Shown in pieces: positions 54,167 to 62,286 of a DNA stretch of 64,000 bases; positions within the stretch are counted from its first letter, which is position 1, and each line of letters begins with the position of its first letter. The DNA lies in contig NZ_QXTG01000003.1 of NCBI RefSeq assembly GCF_003581425.1, positions 272,732 through 336,731 on the forward strand, read 5' to 3'. The translations under genes and the position numbers were made by a program. The notes under the pieces are model-generated. The model was not told the origin of the DNA. It searched no databases and worked only from the letters and a program-made list of their open reading frames with translations. This DNA comes from Amnibacterium setariae. GTDB taxonomy: Bacteria; Actinomycetota; Actinomycetes; Actinomycetales; Microbacteriaceae.

Positions 54167-55447
54167 CTAGAACTTGCTCTTCCACTCCGTCTGCGCGTTC
54201 TGCAGCGCCTGGTCGACGCTCTGCTGACCCTCGAGCGCCTTCTGGAACTGCTCGTCGAAGGTGCGCATCAGCTGGTCGGCCGTGGGGAGGCCCGTGAACT
54301 CGTTGACCGGGGTGCCGGCCTTGTAGATGTCGAAGGCCTTCTGGTACAGCGGGTCGGCGTCGGAGAGGTCCGGCGTGGACTGCGTGTTGCCCGGGAAGGC
54401 GTTCGCCTCGGTCGAGAGCTTCGAGTTGACCGTCTTGCTCATCAGGTACTTGACGAACTCGAACGCCTGCTCCTTGTGCTCCGACTGGTCGGAGACGCCG
54501 ATGCCCCACGAGGCGTAGGGGATGCCGCGCTTGCCGGAGTAGCCGTCCTCGGCCGGGATGGACGCGACGGTGAACTTGAGATCCGGCGAGGCCTTCTTGA
54601 TCGCGTCGATGTGCGAGAGGGAGTCGATCATCATGCCGACGCGGCCGTTCGTGAACTCGGTGACCTTGTCGGTCTCCTGCAGCGTGAGCGCGCCGGGCGT
54701 GACGTCCTTCGCGTCGTAGAGGCTCTTCACGAACTCGGTCGCCGACTTGACCGAGGAGTTGGTGAGGTCCGGCTGGCCGTCCTTCAGCATCGAGCCGCCC
54801 GAGGCCCACGCCCACGACATGAGGTCGTTCTGGATGCCGTTCGGGTTCTCGGTGGAGAGCGGGATGACCCAGCCCTTGGTCTGGCCGCCGAGCTTCGAGA
54901 TCTTGTCGGCGGCGGCCTTGAACTCGGTGCGGGTCGAGGGCACCTCGGAGACGCCGGCCTTCTTCAGCAGGTCCTCGTTGACGAACAGGGGGTAGACGAA
55001 GTTGACGACGGGGATCATGTAGGTGCTGCCGTCCTGCTTCACCTGCGCCGCGAGCTGCGAGTCGTCGTAGTCCGACGACTTCATCAGGTCGGTCAGGTTG
55101 GCGAGCGCGCCCTGCTTGTGCAGGTCGCTCACCCACGCGCCGTCGAGCCCGACGACGTCCGCCATGGTGCCGGAGGCGGCGGCCGTGAAGGTCTGGTCCT
55201 GCGTGCTGGCGTAGGGGCCGCTGATGAGCTTGACCGTGATGTCCTTGTGCGACTTCTCGAAGTCGTCGACGATCCCCTGCAGCGCGCCGTCCGGCAGCTC
55301 CGGGGCCCACCACTGCGAGAACTCCAGGGTGACCTTGCCGTCGGCGCCGGCGCCCGAGCCGCCGCTGCAGCCGGTCATGGCGATGGTCGTACCGATCGCG
55401 ACGGCCGCGACCGCCGCCTTCCAATACCGTCGAGCTCCCTTGCTCAT
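54167..55447 (-). CDS. ABC sugar transporter solute-binding lipoprotein
   Basis: A 426-residue extracytoplasmic solute-binding protein of the carbohydrate (type 1, MalE-like) group. The signal peptide (KAAVAAVAIGTTIAMTGC) ends in lipobox AMTGC with lipid-modified C27. KVTLEFSQWWAPELPDGALQ (about 37-56) begins the mature fold, and the hinge regions VGMMIDSLSHIDAIKKASPD and GIPYASWGIGVSDQSEHKEQ are recognisable. It is the first gene of the operon and has a consensus promoter upstream. Sugar specificity is not visible; the aldolase/kinase context suggests a ketose-yielding sugar or polyol. Confidence 0.9.
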   Translation of the reverse strand: MSKGARRYWKAAVAAVAIGTTIAMTGCSGGSGAGADGKVTLEFSQWWAPELPDGALQGIVDDFEKSHKDITVKLISGPYASTQDQTFTAAASGTMADVVGLDGAWVSDLHKQGALANLTDLMKSSDYDDSQLAAQVKQDGSTYMIPVVNFVYPLFVNEDLLKKAGVSEVPSTRTEFKAAADKISKLGGQTKGWVIPLSTENPNGIQNDLMSWAWASGGSMLKDGQPDLTNSSVKSATEFVKSLYDAKDVTPGALTLQETDKVTEFTNGRVGMMIDSLSHIDAIKKASPDLKFTVASIPAEDGYSGKRGIPYASWGIGVSDQSEHKEQAFEFVKYLMSKTVNSKLSTEANAFPGNTQSTPDLSDADPLYQKAFDIYKAGTPVNEFTGLPTADQLMRTFDEQFQKALEGQQSVDQALQNAQTEWKSKF

Positions 55448-55473
55448 CAGTGCTCCTCGTCATCGAGTGGGGG

Positions 55474-55510
55474 TTGCAGGTGTCCGCGGTTTCTTGCGGC
55501 TTTTTGCGGG
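55474..55510. promoter_or_regulatory. Operator cluster 1 (three TTGCRGS repeats) downstream of the transporter promoter
   Basis: TTGCAGG (55474), TTGCGGC (55493) and TTGCGGG (55504) are direct repeats 19 and 11 bases apart, lying from the predicted start point into the leader of the lipoprotein transcript. DeoR-family repressors bind such direct repeats. Bound repressor would block transcription of the sugar operon. Confidence 0.6.
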
Positions 55511-55519
55511 ATGTGCTGG

Positions 55520-55548
55520 ACAGTAGGGCGGTCCCCGTGCGCTGTCAA
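55520..55548 (-). promoter_or_regulatory. Sigma-70-type promoter of the sugar transporter operon
   Basis: On the minus strand, TTGACA (-35, 55548-55543), 17 bases, then TACTGT (-10, 55525-55520). This is the best promoter in the window. The start point would be near 55513, giving a leader of about 65 bases for the lipoprotein gene. Confidence 0.75.
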
Positions 55549-55640
55549 GCATGCCGCGCTGCATCTTCTCGGTGGCGCGAGAGCGTCCAAGCCCTGCTGC
55601 TGGGTGGTCTGACCAGGAGTTCCATCACGGAGCGCCGTGT

Positions 55641-55678
55641 TTGCGGGATGTTGCAGGTTCTTGCGGGTGTGCTACACC
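55641..55678 (+). promoter_or_regulatory. Operator cluster 2 and probable leaderless promoter of the DeoR gene
   Basis: TTGCGGG (55641), TTGCAGG (55651) and TTGCGGG (55661) are spaced exactly ten bases apart, one helical turn. TACACC (55673-55678) is a possible -10, with TTGCAG (55651) as -35 at 16 bases. Transcription would start at or next to ATG 55686, which has no ribosome site, so the message may be leaderless and self-repressed. Confidence 0.55.
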
Positions 55679-55685
55679 TGGCTGC

Positions 55686-56510
55686 ATGGTGATGCTGGGG
55701 CAGGGCGACGAAGGCGGCCGGCGGCTCCCCGCCGGGCGCAAGGCCGAGCTCGCGAGCTACGTCGCGGAGGTGGGGGAGGCGTCGGTCGCCCGGCTCGCGG
55801 AGCGGTTCGAGGTGTCGGTCGACACCATCCGACGCGACCTCGACGCGCTCGACGCCGAGGGCCACCTGATCCGCACGCACGGCGGCGCCGTCAGCGTGAC
55901 GGCGGCCCCGCGGCCGGAGTTCGGCGTGGACGTTCGCCTCCGCATGCAGTCGGACGCGAAGGACGCGATCGGTGCGCTCGCCGCTCGGCTCGTCGCCGAC
56001 GGCATGGTGCTGATGATGAACGCGGGCACGACCACGCAGGCGATCGCCCGGCACCTGCGCGACCGGCGCGAGCTGACGATCGCGACGAACAGCCTCACGC
56101 TGCCCGCGGTGGTGCCGCCCGAGGTGGTGCGCGACCTCTACGTGTTCGGCGGCGAGGTGCGCTTCACGGCGCAGGAGACCATCGGCCCGGTGGTGTTCCC
56201 GATCCGGGAGCCCGGGATGGAGCAGCGCATCCAGGCCGACCTCGCGTTCATCGGCGTCGGCTCCGTGAGCGAGGACGGCGGCTACTGGACGAGCAACCTG
56301 GCCGAGGCCGGGATGATGCGCGACATGGCGGACCGGTCTGCGAAGGTCGCGATCGTCGCCGACGCGACGAAGTTCGAGCGGCGCCTGTTCGCGCAGGTCG
56401 GCGACCTCGCGGCCGCCGACTACCTGATCACCGACGCGCCGCCGCCGCCGTCGATGGCGCGGGCGCTCGCGGATGCGGGAGTCGTCGTGCTCACGCCCGA
56501 CGAGCACTGA
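55686..56510 (+). CDS. DeoR-family transcriptional regulator
   Basis: A 275-residue protein. The N-terminal DeoR helix-turn-helix is VARLAERFEVSVDTIRRDLD (about 34-53) followed by ALDAEGHLIRTHGGAVSV, the family's usual junction. The C-terminal DeoRC sensor has LMMNAGTTTQAIARHL (about 113-128, the phosphosugar site), VFGGEVRFTAQETIGP and ADLAFIGVGSVSEDGGYWTS. Family members respond to a sugar phosphate and repress sugar operons. It is divergent from the transporter operon, with repeats of TTGCRGG between them. ATG 55686 is the best start; ATG 55692 is possible. A second phosphomannose isomerase follows after 23 bases. Confidence 0.9.
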   Translation: MVMLGQGDEGGRRLPAGRKAELASYVAEVGEASVARLAERFEVSVDTIRRDLDALDAEGHLIRTHGGAVSVTAAPRPEFGVDVRLRMQSDAKDAIGALAARLVADGMVLMMNAGTTTQAIARHLRDRRELTIATNSLTLPAVVPPEVVRDLYVFGGEVRFTAQETIGPVVFPIREPGMEQRIQADLAFIGVGSVSEDGGYWTSNLAEAGMMRDMADRSAKVAIVADATKFERRLFAQVGDLAAADYLITDAPPPPSMARALADAGVVVLTPDEH

Positions 56511-56533
56511 GCCGGCCGAGCGAGGATCCGTCC

Positions 56534-57517
56534 GTGCCCGAGTCGCCGATCGTCCTCCCGTCGAACCGCCCGGCCGACCGCTTCTACCGCGGCGGCCGCC
56601 GCATCACCGACCTCCGCGGCGGGGCGCCCGCCGGCGAGCACGAGCCGGAGGACTGGATCGCCAGCACCACGCACGTCTTCGGCGCTCCCGGGCTCGGAGA
56701 GACCGCGCTGCCGGACGGCCGCCCGCTCCGAGCCGCGGTCGAGGCCGACCCGGTCGGCTGGCTCGGCGAGGCGCACGTCGCCGCGTTCGGCGCGGACGCG
56801 AAGCTGCTGACGAAGCTGCTCGACGCCGGGCAGCGGCTTCCCGTGCACGCGCATCCGGACGGCGCCTTCGCCCGCGAGCACCTCGGCCACGCGCACGGCA
56901 AGACCGAGGCGTGGGTGATCCTCCGCGGCGGCACCGTCCACCTCGGCCTGCGGCGGGAGGCGGGGGAGGAGGAGCTGCGCGCCCTCGTCGACGGGCAGCG
57001 CACGGCCGACCTGCTCGACCTGCTGCACCCGATCGAGGTCGCGCCCGGCGACGGCGTCCTCGTGCCCGCCGGGCAGCTGCACGCCATCGGCGAGGGCGTG
57101 CTGCTGCTCGAGGTGCAGGAGCCGGAGGACCTCTCGATCCTGCTCGAGTGGGACGGCTTCGCCATCGACGGAGCCGCGGAGGGCCACCTCGGGCTCGGCT
57201 TCGACACCGCGCTGCAGGCCGTGTCGCGGCGGCCGCTCGACGACCCGGAGGTCGCGGCCCTCGTGACCCGCGGCGTCGATGCCGGGTCCGTCCTGCCCGC
57301 GGCGGCCGACGCGTTCTTCACGGTCGAGCGCGTCCCGGTCGAGGGCGCCGCCCGACTGCGCGCCGGGTACGCGGTCGTGCTCGTGGAGGACGGCGACCTC
57401 GAGGTCGGCGGCGTCGCTGCGCCCCGCGGCACCACGCTCCTGATTCCCGCGGCGGCGGGCGAGGTGCCCGTCACGGGCGCCGGCGTCCTGCTCGTCTGCC
57501 GGCCGCCGCGCCCCTGA
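56534..57517 (+). CDS. Mannose-6-phosphate isomerase-like protein (class I, short form)
   Basis: A 327-residue type I phosphomannose isomerase-like cupin enzyme. LTKLLDAGQRLPVHAHPDGA (about 95-114) carries the zinc ligands Q and H, GKTEAWVILRGGTVHLGLRR (about 122-141) the zinc glutamate, and VLVPAGQLHAIGEGVLLLEV (about 175-194) the last histidine. It is about 110 residues shorter than ManA at 8659 and resembles catabolic versions in sugar operons. GTG 56534 is preceded by GCGAGGATC. Likely co-transcribed with the DeoR gene; it would convert the mannose-6-phosphate or another aldose phosphate for the pathway. Confidence 0.82.
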   Translation: MPESPIVLPSNRPADRFYRGGRRITDLRGGAPAGEHEPEDWIASTTHVFGAPGLGETALPDGRPLRAAVEADPVGWLGEAHVAAFGADAKLLTKLLDAGQRLPVHAHPDGAFAREHLGHAHGKTEAWVILRGGTVHLGLRREAGEEELRALVDGQRTADLLDLLHPIEVAPGDGVLVPAGQLHAIGEGVLLLEVQEPEDLSILLEWDGFAIDGAAEGHLGLGFDTALQAVSRRPLDDPEVAALVTRGVDAGSVLPAAADAFFTVERVPVEGAARLRAGYAVVLVEDGDLEVGGVAAPRGTTLLIPAAAGEVPVTGAGVLLVCRPPRP

Positions 57518-57521
57518 GGGG

Positions 57522-58091
57522 TCAGGCGAGAAACTCCTCGGGGTCGAACTCGCCGATCGGGATGACGCGGATGCGGGGGAGGCGCTGGTTGAACGCGTGC
57601 ACGTCGTACTCGAGGTCGTAGGTCCGCACCCCGAGCTCGGCGTAGACGCCGCTCATCATCTCGGGGAAGCCGAGCATCGCGACCTCGCGGTCGCCGCCGA
57701 GCAGCTGCTCGACCTGGGGCGCGAAGTCGCGGTCGTGCGACCCGACGATCACGTCGTCGTCGCGGTCCGCGAGCGCCTCCAGGGTGCGCTGGATGCCGAC
57801 GTCGACCACCTTCTCGTGCCCCGTCCCCGCCAGCAGCACGGCGCGGAAGCCGGCGTTCTGGATGGCGGCGACGAACGGCCACGGGGTGTTGCCGGAGGTG
57901 GCGTTGATGAAGAACAGCCCCACCGCCTCCTGGCCGCGGAGGCCGCGGGCGAACTCGAGCACGCGCTCCCAGCGCGGTCGGTCGGCGGGGCGCGGCGCCC
58001 GCTGCAGGATCGACGTGCCGAGGGTCGTGTCGAGGTTCTCCCCGTCGATGAGCACCGTGATGCGTTCCGCCACGGGAGCAGCGTCCCGCAT
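57522..58091 (-). CDS. NYN-domain protein (PIN-like, LabA/DUF88 type)
   Basis: A 189-residue protein. ITVLIDGENLDTTLGTSILQ (about 10-29), AVGLFFINATSGNTPWPFVA (about 53-72), KVVDVGIQRTLEALADRDDD (about 93-112) and IVGSHDRDFAPQVEQLLGG (about 114-132) give the four acidic positions of a NYN nuclease-like domain. Family members are predicted RNases or nucleotide-binding proteins. ATG 58091 or GTG 58073 could be the start; neither has a clear ribosome site. Convergent with the isomerase gene, four bases between stops. Confidence 0.82.
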   Translation of the reverse strand: MRDAAPVAERITVLIDGENLDTTLGTSILQRAPRPADRPRWERVLEFARGLRGQEAVGLFFINATSGNTPWPFVAAIQNAGFRAVLLAGTGHEKVVDVGIQRTLEALADRDDDVIVGSHDRDFAPQVEQLLGGDREVAMLGFPEMMSGVYAELGVRTYDLEYDVHAFNQRLPRIRVIPIGEFDPEEFLA

Positions 58092-58277
58092 GCGCGCTGA
58101 GAACGCCTGACACCGCTCCCCAGGGGCGGTCCGGAATGGCTCTCCGGTGCTCGAGAGACCCGACATGACCAGAGCATGAAAAGGTCTGGTGCTCCTGGTT
58201 GACGGCGCGCTACTGTTCAGCGCCCTCATCACCCGGATCGGGGCGCCTCCCTGCTACCCGACAGGAACCCATCACCC

Positions 58278-58799
58278 ATGCCCAAGCTCCTCCCCGCGCT
58301 CATGGCCGGCGTCGCCGCCGTCACGCTCGCCTTCACCCCGGCGCTCGCCGCCTCCGCCGCACCCGCCCATCACGCCGCGAAGGCGTCGAAGCACTACACG
58401 CTCTCGGTCACCGGCAACGGCAAGCACGCGTCGGTCGTCTACCTGAACCTCAAGCTCAAGGACCTCGACGGCTCGTCGCTGCCGTCGGTCCACACGATCG
58501 CGAAGGCGAAGGAGCCCTGGACGAAGAAGGTCGCTGCCGGTGCCGACCTCTACGAGCTCGCGGCCGTGCAGACGACCGGCTCGAAGCTCCACTGCTCGAT
58601 CAAGAACACGCACGGCAAGGTCGTCGCCGAGTCGACCTCGTACGGCAAGGGCTCGATCGTGACCTGCATCGTGGCGAAGGGCGACCTGCTCACGGGCGCC
58701 GGCGGCCTCGCGGGCCTCGGCGGCGGCGCGGGCACCGGCACCGGCACCGGCTCGGGCTCGGGCTCGTACGGCGGCAGCCTCGTCCTGCCGATCCGCTGA
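58278..58799 (+). CDS. Small secreted protein, MmpS-like
   Basis: A 173-residue protein with a signal peptide (LLPALMAGVAAVTLAFTPAL, cleavage near ASAAPA). HYTLSVTGNGKHASVVYLNL (about 39-58), EPWTKKVAAGADLYELAAVQ (about 76-95) and LHCSIKNTHGKVVAESTSY (about 101-119) follow the MmpS pattern of a small beta-sandwich with two Cys. A Gly/Thr/Ser-rich tail (about 140-165) is unusual. MmpS proteins accompany MmpL lipid exporters in mycobacteria, but no MmpL is in this window. Function here unknown. Confidence 0.75.
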   Translation: MPKLLPALMAGVAAVTLAFTPALAASAAPAHHAAKASKHYTLSVTGNGKHASVVYLNLKLKDLDGSSLPSVHTIAKAKEPWTKKVAAGADLYELAAVQTTGSKLHCSIKNTHGKVVAESTSYGKGSIVTCIVAKGDLLTGAGGLAGLGGGAGTGTGTGSGSGSYGGSLVLPIR

Positions 58800-58806
58800 T
58801 CGACGT

Positions 58807-58838
58807 CGGCCGGACGGTGCTGCGGCATCGCCCGGCCG
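58807..58838 (+). terminator. Weak hairpin after the MmpS-like gene
   Basis: Arms CGGCCGG (58807-58813) and CCGGCCG (58832-58838) around an 18-base loop, eight bases after the stop. A possible terminator, without a U tract. Confidence 0.35.
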
Positions 58839-58942
58839 CTGTCACCAGGACGGGGAGTCGTGCCGGCGGCTCGCAGGGTGTTCGCTACGCACACCACTTC
58901 CCGAGCCGTCGACGGAGACGGCCTCTTCAGAGAGGTTCAAGG

Positions 58943-59086
58943 ATGAACCGACCCCACCCGCTCCGGCACCGACTGGACCGCATGCTGCAGTCCGCGCTCG
59001 AGGAGCCGCTCGCCACTGACGTCCCCGCTCGGGGCCGCTTCGAGCGACTTCTGAAGCGCATCGACGAGAACCTCGTCGAGCTCTGA
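58943..59086 (+). CDS. 47-residue peptide, amphipathic helix type
   Basis: A short basic-then-acidic frame, LRHRLDRMLQSALEEPLATD and RLLKRIDENLVEL, that reads as two amphipathic helices. AGAGAGG lies about eight bases before ATG 58943. Product unknown; the position after a probable terminator suggests its own promoter. Confidence 0.5.
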   Translation: MNRPHPLRHRLDRMLQSALEEPLATDVPARGRFERLLKRIDENLVEL

Positions 59087-59098
59087 CCCGCACGTCGC

Positions 59099-59163
59099 TG
59101 GTCGAGGTGCGAGCGCCGCCTGCTCCGCTGGTCGAGGTGCGAGCGCAGCGAGCCTCGAGACCA
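59099..59163. repeat. Dispersed intergenic repeat, truncated copy plus full copy
   Basis: A truncated element (59099-59116, first 18 bases) is followed 30 bases on by a full copy (59129-59163) in the same orientation as the pairs at 36566 and 44665. Confidence 0.82.
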
Positions 59164-59251
59164 CCGCGCCGAATCTCCCGGCGTGTCGCACCGTCCCCCG
59201 AACGGGGGCCACGGTCAGGATCATGACGTCCCCCTCGTCGAAGGAGCCGTC

Positions 59252-59356
59252 GTGTCCAAGCCGATCAGCGTCGTCCGCAACTGGGCCGTCGAGCAGGTCA
59301 CGGCCATCGTCAGCGTCTGCCGCCCTCTGCACCTTCCGGCGAACGTCCGTCGCTGA
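59252..59356 (+). CDS. Possible 34-residue peptide
   Basis: GTG 59252, with AAGGAG nine to ten bases upstream, opens a frame beginning MSKPISVVRNWAVEQVTAIV and ending LPANVRR. It is hydrophobic in the middle and could be a membrane or leader peptide. Short, so possibly chance. Confidence 0.35.
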   Translation: MSKPISVVRNWAVEQVTAIVSVCRPLHLPANVRR

Positions 59357-59594
59357 CTCCCTAAGTGCGAGGCGGCGTTTCGTCGCCGCTGCACGGAGGT
59401 GTAGGGCCGTCGGGCCGGCGCCCTAGGCCGCGCAGCGCCATCCCCAAGGACGAGCGCAGTCGACGCGGCCGGACTTCGTCAGGCGGAGCGATCCCTCACC
59501 GTCCGGCCCGCCTGCTCGCGGAGCTCGGACACCTCGGGCGTCACGCCGCCACGTCGACGTCGCTGTCGACCGGTGGCGAGGCTGACTCGCGGGC

Positions 59595-60881
59595 TCAGAC
59601 CAGCGTCTTCTCGCGGACCGGCGCCGGCCGGAGGGAGGCGGCCGGGAGCGACGGGAGCACCGCGCTCTCCGTCCGGGTCCGCTCCGGGGAGGAGTACTCG
59701 CGGTAGGCGTCGGAGACCTTCCGACCCGCGCTCCGGGCGAGCCGGTGGAAGGGCGCCTCGACGAACCGCGTGAACAGCGCGGCGACGGCGAACGCGACCG
59801 GGAGCGCGATCGCGATGGACGCCCAGGTCGGCGCCTCCACCCGCATAAGCAGGAAGCGCATGGTCACGACGATCGGCTCGTGCACGAGGTAGAGGCTGAA
59901 GGAGATGTGGCCGAGCCACTGCAGCACCCGCGACTCGAGGACTCGGACCGCGGGCCGCCAGAACGCGCCGGCGAGTAGCAGCAGCACGATGCCCGGGACC
60001 GGCGTCCAGCGCAGCAGGGTCGCGCGGTGGAAGGACAGCCCGAGACCCTGCAGCCACCACGTCGAGCTCGCAACGACGAGGCCGAGCACGACGAGCGCCG
60101 GCCAGGCCCAGGTGCCGCGCGACACCCGACGCGCCATCGCGGCGACGCGGTCCCACTGGGCGACGAGCAGCGCGCCGATCGCGAAGAGCGGCAGGTAGAA
60201 CATCGCCTTCGCGGTGAAGAATGCGCCGACCATGGTGAGCGCCGCGATCACGGCGGACGCGACGAAGGGGCGGCGACGTCCGAGGACCGCGATGCCGATG
60301 AACAGGGGGAGGAAGGCGGAGAACAGCAGCTCCCACTGCAGCGACCAGAGCGGGCTCACCAGCCCTGAGCTGCCCTCGACCAGACCGAGATCGGTCAGCA
60401 CGTCGCTCGGCTTCACGGTGTTCGGCCGGCGGTTCATCCATTCGCCGAGCTGGTGGCCGTTCACGTGCGGCACGAGCAGCATGAGCGCGACGCCGAAGGC
60501 GAGGGCGACCGCTGCCGGCCCGGCGATGCGCACGACCCGGCGCGGGTAGAAGGCGATCCAGTCGAACCCGGGGCGGCGCAGGACGGGCAGCGCGACCACG
60601 AGCCCGCTCAGCACGAAGAACAGGACCACCGCCTCCGGGCCGGCCCAGGCGAGATGCAGCGGCGAGTACGTGATCCACCACGCGACCGACCCCTTCGGAA
60701 CGGGCGGCTGGTGCTCGTAGTACGCCCGCGCGAGCACCGGAACGGTCAGCAGGGCGTGATGCAGCAGGACGACGACCGCCGCGACGCCGCGGAGCCCGTC
60801 GAGCGATCGGAGGCGGTCCAGCAGTTGCGGCGCGTCAGCGGAGCCGCGCGCGAGCGAGGTCGAGGAGCGCGCGAGCGGCAT
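59595..60881 (-). CDS. Acyltransferase family 3 membrane protein
   Basis: A 428-residue protein with about ten membrane segments. LRSLDGLRGVAAVVVLLHHA (about 24-43) carries the catalytic-site R and H of acyltransferase-3 proteins, VVLFFVLSGLVVALPVLRRP and FYPRRVVRIAGP (about 85-120) the second and third family blocks. SFSLYLVHEPIVVTMRFLLM near 325 is the C-terminal landmark. These enzymes O-acetylate polysaccharides or lipids. The family's optional SGNH domain is absent here. It could modify the polymer from the upstream region. Confidence 0.9.
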   Translation of the reverse strand: MPLARSSTSLARGSADAPQLLDRLRSLDGLRGVAAVVVLLHHALLTVPVLARAYYEHQPPVPKGSVAWWITYSPLHLAWAGPEAVVLFFVLSGLVVALPVLRRPGFDWIAFYPRRVVRIAGPAAVALAFGVALMLLVPHVNGHQLGEWMNRRPNTVKPSDVLTDLGLVEGSSGLVSPLWSLQWELLFSAFLPLFIGIAVLGRRRPFVASAVIAALTMVGAFFTAKAMFYLPLFAIGALLVAQWDRVAAMARRVSRGTWAWPALVVLGLVVASSTWWLQGLGLSFHRATLLRWTPVPGIVLLLLAGAFWRPAVRVLESRVLQWLGHISFSLYLVHEPIVVTMRFLLMRVEAPTWASIAIALPVAFAVAALFTRFVEAPFHRLARSAGRKVSDAYREYSSPERTRTESAVLPSLPAASLRPAPVREKTLV

Positions 60882-61002
60882 GGTGCGACTTCAGCAGACG
60901 ATGCGTGCTTCGTCGGGATGCGGCGCGCGTGTCCCTCGTCAGAGGGGCCCAGGACGAGCTGAAGCGTGACGCGCCCGGCACCACCGACGCACACTGAGGG
61001 GC

Positions 61003-61107
61003 ATGGATCTGGCCTTCGCCTGGGTCGCCGTCGGTGTGATCCCGGTCGTGCTCGCGACATCGGTGGTGATGGCCGTGCTGCTGGCTCGAACCGGCCTCGA
61101 CGACTGA
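61003..61107 (+). CDS. 34-residue single-span membrane peptide
   Basis: ATG 61003 with GAGGGG at correct spacing opens AFAWVAVGVIPVVLATSVVM and AVLLARTGLDD: one membrane segment and a short polar tail. Likely a real small protein, function unknown. Confidence 0.5.
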   Translation: MDLAFAWVAVGVIPVVLATSVVMAVLLARTGLDD

Positions 61108-61338
61108 TGACCGGTCGTCACGCGACGAGTCCGACTCCGACCTCGCGTGAGCGCCCGCCTCCAGCCATGCACGTGCAGGCTCGTTGCCGCGGGAGGTGAG
61201 CCGGCGATCACGCCGGGACCGACGAGAAGTGGGAGGCGGTCAGCCGTTCCTTCCGTAGGGTGGACTTCGCCGACTGGCGGTGGATGTCGGATCCTGCCCC
61301 CTCGTACGCGTCACACTTCGCTCTGATGGTGTTCCCCT

Positions 61339-62081
61339 TCAGCAGATCGCGGAGACCGAGGCGTGCACCTGCTGCGCAGGGTCGCCGAGCTCGGTGGAGG
61401 CGAACACTCGGCTGGTGCGGGCGACGAGCACGATCGTCTCGGGCCAGTCCATGCTCCCGGCGGTGCTCCAGACCGGCACCGCCGCCACGGCGCCCTGCTT
61501 CGAGATGCCCGTCTGCTGTGCGAGGCAGGGATCGGTGATGCTGCCGTCGTCGTTGAGGCCTCCTCACTGCACGAGGCTCGCCATGCCCCGCGTTCCGTGG
61601 TCCGCGACCCGGTCGTGCGGTCGCCCGGCGCGGTGCGTGCGCATCGCAGGGATCCGCATCGGGTACGGGTCGAACGGGCGGAGGCGTGCGTTGAGCCCCT
61701 GGGTGAAGCGGCGGACCGTCGCGGTCAGCGCTCGGTCGTCCTTGCAGAATCGTGGACGCGGAACTTCGAGCCCAGCGCCGCGCCGCGCCGCCGAAGTCGC
61801 ACATCGCGTCGTACCTGCGGCAGTAGGTCAACGACACCGGAGGCGCTGCTCCAGCCGGCCGCGATGCCGCGCAAGTAGTGGCTCCTGCTCAGCGGACGGC
61901 GGTGGACGACCTCGCTGACGACCACGGCGACCTCCCCTGCGGGATACGAGAACCAGACCTGTCGGACGCCGAGGGCGCGGGTCGAGACGAGGGACGCCTT
62001 CACCGCGTCCCGGACGCGCTGCGTCATCGCCCCGAAGGTCTGCGTCCTGTGATTCGCGTCGTACTCGTCCGAGCCGTGCAT
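61339..62081 (-). pseudogene. Decayed gene, at least one frameshift and one stop
   Basis: Coding-like sequence on the minus strand is split between frames. From about 62081 it reads HGSDEYDANHRTQTFGAMTQ and VWFSYPAGEVAVVVSEVVHR. Near 61760-61840 the frame changes. A second part reads RFCKDDRALTATVRRFTQG and NARLRPFDPYPMRIPAM, ends at a TGA (about 61564), then continues in frame as GGLNDDGSITDPCLAQQTG and ETIVLVARTSRVFAS to the stop at 61339-61341. The family is not recognisable. Sequencing error could mimic part of this; two independent lesions make decay more likely. Confidence 0.55.
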
Positions 62082-62286
62082 GCCGCTCAGGAGGAGCTCA
62101 CCGCTCGGCGGCACCGTAGGGCCGATCGCCGAGCCGCAACAGCCGGGCTTCCTCGGGCACCCGAGGGCCCGCGCACTTTCAGGGCAGCCGTGCCCGGGAA
62201 AGCGGGGCTGTGCACGGTGCGCCCCGTACTCGTACCGTGCGGGGAGGTCGAGTCGCAGCCGGGCTCTCGACGGAGCGAGGAGCGCC

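Noticed and set aside
59223..59426. 67-codon frame starting ATG 59223
   Set aside because: Ser/Arg-rich with poor codon pattern; the overlapping GTG 59252 frame has a better ribosome site and sequence.
61280..61918. 212-codon plus-strand frame
   Set aside because: Opposite strand carries the better coding signal, split by frameshift; this frame shows no domain or start site.
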